Source: a virus
Reading direction: 5' to 3' (one strand)
Length of the DNA stretch: 64,000 bases
Virus record (IMG/VR): IMGVR_UViG_3300032092_003271
Span: 32,920-96,919 of that record
Shown here one piece after another: positions 58,055 through 64,000 of this stretch (position 1 is its first letter; the number at the start of each line of letters is the position of its first letter). Below the pieces are notes generated by a model. The model was not told the DNA's origin. It ran no database searches and worked only from the letters and a program-made list of their open reading frames with translations. The position numbers and the translations under genes were made by a program.

Positions 58055-60250
58055 TTAGATAGAACAAACGATCTTCTCTCTATCTTTTGATTTGACATTC
58101 AAAGTGACGGATTCTAAAGTATTTTTGTCTCTGAAGAAATAACCATTAATCGAACTGAATTCAGGTTTTATTCTGAATCTAATTGATAACCTTTTTTCAT
58201 CACATCCTCGTTGACCTTTATTGGACCAATACAGATCAATATATTTGATAGGTACTATTAAATCACCCTCATAAATTATACCGGCCATTTGACTTCTAAC
58301 TTTATCCAAGTACTCCTGTGCAGAAGATTTACTATTTAACCAAGTAAATAATTTATCTATCAACTCATTATACAATTTTATGTAGATTGGTTTTTCATTT
58401 GATAATGAGGTTTGTTTAAAAATAGAAAAGAACTCGGACAAATAGCTATCAATAAACGGGTCCATTTTTTTAACCTCAAAGAATGAACCGACAGGAAATA
58501 TAACATCACCATTCTCATCTTTTAAATCTTGTTTAGTTACTAAATCCGCCTTTATATAATAACTCCCTTTTTTAAAGGATTTAGATAAACAAGAGGTTAT
58601 TTGAAAAAAAGTATAGTTTAAAGTTTCAGTACCCGAATGGATCTTTCGTAACAAATCAATCAACGTTTCTTTCGCATCATCAGAACACTTATAATCTAAT
58701 TGTAATTTTGTAAGATTCTTTTCAAAATATTCTCCTGAAAATCTATCTTCATATTTACTATGTTCTTTCTGTCTAGCATATGCCAACAAACCCTCAATAT
58801 CATTTGGTATTGTTGTTGTGTACCTTTGTTTGTTCAATATTTTTTTTACTTGATCGTTATCATAGTTCTTATCAACAATAAAGTTAGATACTAAATCTAA
58901 AAAGTTTACGGTTCTACTTTTGTCTTGGAGTGATAACTGAATTATTACAGGAAATGTACCAACATTTTTTTTACCAAAAAATTGATCTAATATAAACATT
59001 GATTGTTCCAACTCGTTGACCAAATATTGATCTTCTAAACCATCTCTAAAATTTTTTAATTGACAATATGGTGATCCTTCAACTTTTGATTGTTTACATA
59101 AATAATCTATCTTGGAGTGTCTTCTTAGAGCAATTTCATTTACTTCTTGAGATTCGTTAAGTTTTTTTTTATCGGTACGACCTACAAATAAATCATTAAC
59201 AAATTCCCAATTAACGACATCCCAAAACTTTTGGATATATTCATCACGTTTGTTTTGATATTTCAAGTAGTAAGCATGTTCCCACACATCAAGACCTAAC
59301 AAAGGATAACCACCCTTTTTAACTATATTCATTAATGGATTATCTTGATTTGGTGTAGACATAATTTTTAAATTACCGTCACTGTTAAGATACAACCAAG
59401 CCCATCCTGAACCAAAACGATCCTGAGCGGCTTTGTTGAACTCATCCTTCATTTTTTTAATATTACCAAAATCTTTTTTGATTTTTTTTAAAATCTCACC
59501 ACTTGGTAGTTGTTTTTTAGGGGACAACATTTTCCAAAATAATGCGTGGTTGAAAGCTCCTCCAGCGTTATTCCTAACTTTATTATCAAATTTACTGATA
59601 GTTTTTACGATTTCTTCTAACTCTAAATCACCATCAATATTTTTGATTGCTTTATTTAATTTATCAACATATCCTTTGTAGTGTTTATTGTAATGGATAT
59701 TCATAGTTTTTGAATCTATAAATCTATTCAAAGAGGAATATGAGTAAGGTAACTTTTCAATACCAATTGATTTCATTTCAGAAACCAAATTTTTTTTGAT
59801 TAGTTGTTTTTCGTTTAATAAAATTTGTTCAGATAAAAGACTTACTTTTCCCTCGATACCTTTATGTTCGTACATTAGTTCCTCAAGTTCAGGATATTTT
59901 TTTTCAAATTTTTTGACAATCTGTCCTGCAAAGGCATTTGCTTCGTCTTCATTAATACCACCGATATTAGGTCCGTGTTCTCTACCAAGAATTGTCATTT
60001 GATATTCATGAACCCATTCATGAGCCAATGTTCTCATGATGTCACGATTTAATCTTCCCTTAGCAAGAACTTTAATTAGGTGATCACCTCTTCTACTACC
60101 TGTAGACATCTCACCTTTCCTACCATTTAAAAACATAATTTTTAAATCATTCTTAAGTGGGTATTCATCTTGTAGTAAGGAAATAAACTTTTTAACAAAG
60201 TCTTTTCGATTTTTAATATCGGGATTTTCGTATTTGATAGAAACTTTCAT
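58055..60250 (-). CDS. Zincin protease domain + Fe/Mn superoxide dismutase domain + unknown C-terminal region
   Basis: A 731-residue fusion. Residues about 30-125 hold LAHEWVHEYQ (HEWVH, 77-81) and EDEANAFAG (E103), a zinc-metallopeptidase pattern like ImmA/IrrE-type zincins. Residues about 165-355 are a complete Fe/Mn superoxide dismutase: LPYSYSSLNRFIDSKTM, NNAGGAFNHALFW, FGSGWAWL and GLDVWEHAYYLKYQN. All four metal ligands are present (H186, H235, D321, H325), as well as H190 and Y194. The remaining 370 residues are unrecognised. The gene lies between the neck gene and the helicase gene. Function could be a virion- or scaffold-associated protease with a metal or redox domain (inference). 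Confidence 0.85.
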   Translation of the reverse strand: MKVSIKYENPDIKNRKDFVKKFISLLQDEYPLKNDLKIMFLNGRKGEMSTGSRRGDHLIKVLAKGRLNRDIMRTLAHEWVHEYQMTILGREHGPNIGGINEDEANAFAGQIVKKFEKKYPELEELMYEHKGIEGKVSLLSEQILLNEKQLIKKNLVSEMKSIGIEKLPYSYSSLNRFIDSKTMNIHYNKHYKGYVDKLNKAIKNIDGDLELEEIVKTISKFDNKVRNNAGGAFNHALFWKMLSPKKQLPSGEILKKIKKDFGNIKKMKDEFNKAAQDRFGSGWAWLYLNSDGNLKIMSTPNQDNPLMNIVKKGGYPLLGLDVWEHAYYLKYQNKRDEYIQKFWDVVNWEFVNDLFVGRTDKKKLNESQEVNEIALRRHSKIDYLCKQSKVEGSPYCQLKNFRDGLEDQYLVNELEQSMFILDQFFGKKNVGTFPVIIQLSLQDKSRTVNFLDLVSNFIVDKNYDNDQVKKILNKQRYTTTIPNDIEGLLAYARQKEHSKYEDRFSGEYFEKNLTKLQLDYKCSDDAKETLIDLLRKIHSGTETLNYTFFQITSCLSKSFKKGSYYIKADLVTKQDLKDENGDVIFPVGSFFEVKKMDPFIDSYLSEFFSIFKQTSLSNEKPIYIKLYNELIDKLFTWLNSKSSAQEYLDKVRSQMAGIIYEGDLIVPIKYIDLYWSNKGQRGCDEKRLSIRFRIKPEFSSINGYFFRDKNTLESVTLNVKSKDREKIVCSI

Positions 60251-60255
60251 CTTTG

Positions 60256-60262
60256 ATAAATA
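60256..60262 (-). promoter_or_regulatory. TATTTAT motif
   Basis: Minus-strand copy ending 5 bases before the start of the protease-SOD gene; flanking genes are minus strand. Confidence 0.4.
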
Positions 60263-60279
60263 TTGTACCGATCAAAAGA

Positions 60280-62046
60280 TTATCGCCTATTGTTGATTAG
60301 ATTCAATATTTCTTCAACAATGTCACCTGTATTTTCTACAATACCATCACCCATTACGGTTCTAATGATTTCTTTTTTACGATTAAGTATATCATAAATT
60401 GCACCCTCAATAGTGTTTTCAAATAGTGGGTAGTAAACCAATACGTTTGATTTTTGACCATAACGATAAGCTCTATCTTCAGCTTGTGCGTGTTCTGCAG
60501 GAACAAAAGATAAATCATTCATAATCACAGCTTCTGCAGAAGTTAAAGTCAAACCAACACCCGCAGCTTTTAAGTTACCAACAAAAACTTTGATTTTATC
60601 ATCGTTTTGAAATTGATCTACAGCTTGTTGACGCATGGCATTAGAACAACTACCATCAAGGTAAACTGCTTGTTTTGAGAAATGTTGGTATATTGTTTGA
60701 AGGGTGTCAGTAAAGTTTGTGAATATTATAACTTTCTTTCCCTGTTCTATAATGTTTTCAGCAAACTCAATTGTTTGTTTTGTTTTTTCATTTGCAATTA
60801 CTTTTCTAACTTTCATAAGTTTAGAAAACTGAACTGTTAAAGATGACGACTCGTCAGGATTTTTATCGTACCAATCAAAATATTCACCCATTAAATCTTC
60901 GTACTCTTTTGACTTTAATCTCAAATAAACAGGTGTAATGATTTTATCAGGTAAATCTAAAACATCTTCTTTTAATCTTCTAAGAATTTGTTTTGATGTA
61001 CGATCTCTTAATTCCTCTAAATTAGATGCCCCTGTCACATTCCATACTTTTCTTTTACCTGCTGTAAATTGGAATCCTTGACAATACCTAATTGCATAAG
61101 CTTTCCAATTCTGAGCAACAGGACTTTCAATTAGATTTAACAAATTATAATAATTCATTGGTCTAGAAGTCATCGGTGTTCCTGTCAATAACCAAACTCG
61201 TTCTACTTTTTTTGCAAAACTATTAATGATCTTTGTTCTTTGTGCCTGAACATTTGATATCATGTGAGCCTCATCTAAGATCACCAAGTCAAATCCACTT
61301 TGTAATAATAGAGACTCATCTTTTTTCTTTGCATCTGAGTCGTGGAAGTTTTTAAGGATATCATAATTAACGATTACAAAATCATCTTCAGTTGAGAATT
61401 TTTTACCTTCCGCAATAAAAACAGGTCTATCTGAATAATTTGCAATTTCTCTTTGCCAATTTATTTTTAAAGATGCGGGGCAAACAATTAATATTTTTTT
61501 CGCACCTGTCTCTAACGCGGCAATAATAGTTGAGGTTGTTTTACCAAGACCCATGTCATCGGCAAGAATAAATCTTTTAGATCCTGCCAGTTTTTCAATC
61601 GCAATTTTTTGATGATCAAGAGGAGGACGATGAGAATATTTAGAATAATCAACACTAACGGACTGAACGTTATGGGTTTTAATTAATGCAGATTTTGGAA
61701 TCCAAAATTCTGATAGTTTATCCCTTTCAAAAAATTTACCCCAAACATGATAAGACTTTTCTTTTTCAACTAAAAGTTTTTCAATATAAATATGGTCTGG
61801 TACTTGAATCAAATATTTTTCTTCTGCGAATTTTTTAGAGAAGTAAGTGTCAAGCTCAACCCATTTACGTGCAATTTTAGGTGTTGAGTTGTGATATGTT
61901 GTAATATATTCCGATTGACTTCTAGTTGGGTAAAATTTACTAGAGACTTCTTTTTTATGTTTGAGATATAGTATATAATTATTTGCACCACTATAACTTT
62001 CGAGCAACTCTAATGCTTTATGTTCTATCAGTGTTTTTGTTTCCAA
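60280..62046 (-). CDS. SNF2-family DNA helicase/translocase
   Basis: A 588-residue superfamily 2 ATPase. Motif I is ADDMGLGKT (162-170), motif II LDEAH (257-261), motif III LTGTP (287-291), and motif V/VI NLKAAGVGLTLTSAEAVI followed by QAEDRAYRYGQ. This is the SMARCAL1/SNF2 type rather than the UvsW type. The first 130 residues form a beta-rich domain probably contacting DNA. Phage SNF2 helicases are thought to remodel replication forks or recombination intermediates. It starts 57 bases from the divergent neck gene, with a TATTTAT motif between them. Confidence 0.92.
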   Translation of the reverse strand: METKTLIEHKALELLESYSGANNYILYLKHKKEVSSKFYPTRSQSEYITTYHNSTPKIARKWVELDTYFSKKFAEEKYLIQVPDHIYIEKLLVEKEKSYHVWGKFFERDKLSEFWIPKSALIKTHNVQSVSVDYSKYSHRPPLDHQKIAIEKLAGSKRFILADDMGLGKTTSTIIAALETGAKKILIVCPASLKINWQREIANYSDRPVFIAEGKKFSTEDDFVIVNYDILKNFHDSDAKKKDESLLLQSGFDLVILDEAHMISNVQAQRTKIINSFAKKVERVWLLTGTPMTSRPMNYYNLLNLIESPVAQNWKAYAIRYCQGFQFTAGKRKVWNVTGASNLEELRDRTSKQILRRLKEDVLDLPDKIITPVYLRLKSKEYEDLMGEYFDWYDKNPDESSSLTVQFSKLMKVRKVIANEKTKQTIEFAENIIEQGKKVIIFTNFTDTLQTIYQHFSKQAVYLDGSCSNAMRQQAVDQFQNDDKIKVFVGNLKAAGVGLTLTSAEAVIMNDLSFVPAEHAQAEDRAYRYGQKSNVLVYYPLFENTIEGAIYDILNRKKEIIRTVMGDGIVENTGDIVEEILNLINNRR

Positions 62047-62080
62047 TTAATCTTTTTTAAAAAAATACTAATAAAAAAGA

Positions 62081-62087
62081 TATTTAT
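62081..62087 (+). promoter_or_regulatory. TATTTAT motif in divergent gap
   Basis: Plus-strand copy ending 15 bases before the ATG at 62103, in the gap between helicase (minus) and neck/tail (plus) genes. Confidence 0.4.
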
Positions 62088-62102
62088 CAATAAAATCGTA
62101 TT

Positions 62103-62615
62103 ATGAGAAGTAATGTTCCTATTACAAGATTTGGTAAATTCTTTGGTGATCGTGATTTCGAACTAGAAATTGGTATGGGTCAAGAATGGTTAATTGGTGA
62201 TATGAACTTCACTTGTGTTTTGTATAGAGTAGATAAAAACAAAATAAAAACTGATGACGTATATGGTGAGGCGGTAACAGACGGAATTAAATTTTTACCA
62301 CCTGTAGAGTTTAATGCCTATGTTGGGATTGCGGCACCTGAAAACAAAATGATCGGTTCTACTCGTATGGATCAACTTGAGCCAGGTAATATAACAATGT
62401 CTGTTTATATGAAAACTCTTGAGGATTTAGATATTGAAATTGACTTTGGTGATTACGTTGGTTACTACGATAGTGAAAATTTTGTAAGATATTACACAGT
62501 TGTTAACGATGGTCGTGTAACTTCAGATATAAAACATACCTATAAAGGATTTAAACCTTTTTATAGAACAATAATTGCGGCTCCTGTTGGGCCAAATGAA
62601 TTTAGAGGATTATAA
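62103..62615 (+). CDS. Probable neck/head-closure protein (gp14 position)
   Basis: A 170-residue protein with beta-rich segments (DVYGEAVTDGIKFLPPVEFNAYVGI; IEIDFGDYVGYYD; RYYTVVNDG; YRTIIAAPVG). The DFGDYVGYYD pattern recalls the head-closure or neck proteins of other phages. Its place immediately before a gp15-like gene and a gp18-like gene is where T4 has gp14, so a neck role is likely. It is shorter than T4 gp14 and sequence identity is not visible. Its stop overlaps the next start (TAATG). Confidence 0.5.
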   Translation: MRSNVPITRFGKFFGDRDFELEIGMGQEWLIGDMNFTCVLYRVDKNKIKTDDVYGEAVTDGIKFLPPVEFNAYVGIAAPENKMIGSTRMDQLEPGNITMSVYMKTLEDLDIEIDFGDYVGYYDSENFVRYYTVVNDGRVTSDIKHTYKGFKPFYRTIIAAPVGPNEFRGL

Positions 62616-63658
62616 TGGCATTACCAAAAAAACATCCGGTAAAACCGGCAATACCCTTAACATACCCTAAAACTCTTTTACCAAGAAGGGAAGAGATTAA
62701 GGATATGATAACTAAGGATGGTACGTACCTTCCTAAGTCATTATTACATGCCGATTTGGATGGTGGTTTTTTAGAGTTTGTTAAAAATACTTTAAAAATT
62801 TCATCAGAGGGAAAAACTGTACCTGTTGCTGACATACTAATTACAACACAAAACTGGTCTCAGTTTGTCGAAACTTGGGATTTTCAAAACATTGATAAAA
62901 ACATTGAGCCTCCATTTATTACTGTAATTAGAAATCCTGAAGTGAAATACGGAAATAATCCTGCTGTTATGTACAACATACCAAACAGGAGAATGTATTA
63001 TTACATGGAAGTTCCTACTTGGGACGGTAATAGGGTTGGTGCTGACATTTATAAAATACCACAACCTGTACCTGCAGATTTTAAATACACGGTTGCAATT
63101 GTTTGTAATAGAATGAGAGAATTAAACTCTTTTAATAAAAAAGTTTTAGAAACGTTTGCATCAAGACAGGCCTATCAAGTTATTAAAGGTCACTACATCC
63201 CGATTATAAATGATAGTATGACCGATGAATCGGTTTTGGATTTAGAAAAAAGAAAATACTACATACAAAAATATGAATTTACAATGATGGGATTCTTAAT
63301 AGACGAAGATGAGTTTGAGGTGTACCCTGCGTTATCAAGAACTTTTCAAATGTATGAAGTCGATCAAAGACCCGTTAAACGACCTCAGAAAAAACAAATG
63401 CCAGTACAACCCGAAACAATTAGTTTGGTATATCCTGTAGATAATTTGTCTCAAGAATACTTTTTTGAATACACGTGTGATTTAAATTTCGATACCTCAG
63501 ATAATTTAGAAAGTTATTCCGTATTCATAAATGACCAATATTATGGTGATGATGTTGACAAAATTCAAATCAATACTAACGACACATTAAGGATTGATGT
63601 TATTAAACAAGTGAGTGCTGCAGAATCTTCATTAACATTCACACAATTTTTAGTTTAA
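62615..63658 (+). CDS. T4 gp15-like tail terminator protein
   Basis: A 347-residue protein. The region FKYTVAIVCNRMRELNSFNKKVLETFASRQAY, then KRKYYIQKYEFTMMGFLIDEDEFEVYPALSR, parallels the T4 gp15 core (a strand-helix of Y-E-L-S-I-F-T-R-Y type, a proline-rich loop, and a final strand before a Pro-containing exit). gp15 caps the tail tube and sheath and joins the neck. An extra C-terminal 70-residue domain (VYPVDNLSQEYFFEY... FTQFLV) is not in T4. The following sheath gene supports the assignment. Similarity is by eye and should be confirmed by a profile search. Confidence 0.6.
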   Translation: MALPKKHPVKPAIPLTYPKTLLPRREEIKDMITKDGTYLPKSLLHADLDGGFLEFVKNTLKISSEGKTVPVADILITTQNWSQFVETWDFQNIDKNIEPPFITVIRNPEVKYGNNPAVMYNIPNRRMYYYMEVPTWDGNRVGADIYKIPQPVPADFKYTVAIVCNRMRELNSFNKKVLETFASRQAYQVIKGHYIPIINDSMTDESVLDLEKRKYYIQKYEFTMMGFLIDEDEFEVYPALSRTFQMYEVDQRPVKRPQKKQMPVQPETISLVYPVDNLSQEYFFEYTCDLNFDTSDNLESYSVFINDQYYGDDVDKIQINTNDTLRIDVIKQVSAAESSLTFTQFLV

Positions 63659-63816
63659 CTTTCCCCGTATATATCTTTCTTCTCCTTACATTTTTCAAGT
63701 ATAAGGTTCTCTAAAAATTTATACATTTTAATACCTCTCTTATCACAATATTTTTTTAGGACATCGTGTACTTCGGCATCAATTTTTAAGTTTTTTATCT
63801 TCTTAGGTTCTTTCAT
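63655..63816 (-). CDS. Small ribbon-helix-helix-like protein
   Basis: The ATG at 63816 gives a 53-residue basic protein (IKNLKIDAEVHDVLKKYCDKRGIKMYKFLENLILEKCKE). The first strand followed by two helices with a VH-x-x-L...K-x-x-K pattern is that of CopG/Arc-type ribbon-helix-helix DNA-binding proteins. An upstream ATG adds 13 residues that are less consistent. It lies antisense between the gp15-like and sheath genes, overlapping the gp15-like stop by 4 bases. It may regulate late genes (inference). Confidence 0.5.
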   Translation of the reverse strand: MKEPKKIKNLKIDAEVHDVLKKYCDKRGIKMYKFLENLILEKCKEKKDIYGES

Positions 63817-63857
63817 AACGGTAGGCAGAAAAAAGGCAGAATAAAATCTTACCAAAA

Positions 63858-63908
63858 TATAAATAGTTTGTGCAATGTAAAGTTTTTACTAAAAACTCGA
63901 ATATTTAT
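63858..63908. promoter_or_regulatory. T4-late-like TATAAATA and TATTTAT motifs upstream of the sheath gene
   Basis: TATAAATA on the plus strand at 63858-63865 and TATTTAT on the plus strand at 63902-63908 precede the sheath ATG at 63941. The minus strand reads TATTTATA over the first copy, upstream of the ribbon-helix-helix gene. Direction of use is not certain. Confidence 0.45.
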
Positions 63909-63940
63909 AGGTAAAATAAATAAGTAAAGACATTTTAAAC

Positions 63941-64000
63941 ATGGCAACAAACAGTAAAGTTTTCGTTTCACCTGGTGTTTATACTTCTGAAGTAGATTTG
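63941..64000 (+). CDS. 18: Tail sheath protein (gp18-like), N-terminal fragment
   Basis: Only the first 20 codons are in the window: ATNSKVFVSPGVYTSEVDL follows the start Met. The V-S-P-G-V-Y-x-S-E-x-D pattern is the typical N-terminus of T4-like contractile sheath proteins. The gene follows the gp15-like terminator, as in T4 where 15 and 18 are close. It confirms a contractile-tail (myovirus) phage. Confidence 0.8.
   Translation, partial: MATNSKVFVSPGVYTSEVDL

Noticed and set aside
60280-62046. Annotation of the helicase as T4 UvsW
   Set aside because: Motifs (ADDMGLGKT, DEAH, QAEDRAYRYGQ) are of SNF2/SMARCAL1 type, not UvsW.
1-64000. tRNA or rRNA genes and insertion sequences
   Set aside because: No cloverleaf-like segments, transposase-like proteins or inverted-repeat ends were recognised by eye; a covariance-model scan would be needed to exclude tRNAs fully.

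Overview
The window is a densely coded, AT-rich segment of a large tailed phage with T4-like (myovirus) core genes. Phage markers are a family B DNA polymerase of the T4 gp43 type, a gp13-like neck protein, a gp15-like tail terminator followed at the right edge by the start of a gp18-like tail sheath, an SNF2-type helicase, a dUTPase and several large tail-fibre or adhesin genes. Genes abut or overlap by a few bases, no intergenic stretch exceeds about 110 bases, and no tRNA, rRNA, IS element or CRISPR array was seen. Start codons almost never have a Shine-Dalgarno sequence. This suggests, but does not prove, a host such as Bacteroidota that does not rely on one.

Layout: (1) 1-15.5 kb, minus strand: a long run of sugar and glycosyl-transfer genes (GDP-fucose synthesis, a WlbA/WlbB-like amino-sugar pair, methyltransferases, about ten glycosyltransferases), then dut, a PolB-type exonuclease and a TagD-like nucleotidyltransferase. 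(2) 15.6-18.3 kb, minus strand: five small phage proteins, one with a WYL-like domain, ending in a probable intrinsic terminator. (3) 18.3-29 kb, plus strand: fibre and adhesin genes with Pro-Thr linkers, collagen-like Gly-X-Ser repeats, three tandem LamG-like proteins and a YadA-head-like repeat protein. (4) 29-32.4 kb, plus strand: a sulfation module (sulfotransferase, APS kinase, nucleotidyltransferase, DUF2061 membrane protein) with a GT9-like enzyme. (5) 32.4-42.1 kb, minus strand: giant multidomain glycosyltransferase/methyltransferase fusions, including a bacterial-autotransporter-heptosyltransferase (BAHT)-like domain with its four-cysteine metal site. (6) 42.2-53.6 kb, plus strand: a second fibre cluster, with GT60-like and HtrL/YibB-like glycosyltransferases directly behind a collagen-like fibre gene. 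(7) 53.7-64 kb: DNA polymerase, neck and tail genes, helicase, and a protein fusing a zincin protease domain to a complete Fe/Mn superoxide dismutase domain.

Main interpretation (inference): the glycosylation and sulfation genes are interleaved with fibre genes made of Ser/Thr-rich repeats, and two of the transferases belong to families known to glycosylate Ser/Thr or hydroxyproline on repetitive or cytosolic proteins (BAHT and GT60). The window may therefore encode a phage-borne system that builds nucleotide sugars and PAPS and decorates its own fibres with branched, methylated, fucosylated and possibly sulfated O-glycans. Modification of host surface glycans is the main alternative.

A TATTTAT motif lies just upstream of many start codons on both strands and may be a promoter element. 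It is the reverse complement of the T4 late-promoter core, so its orientation needs experimental proof.
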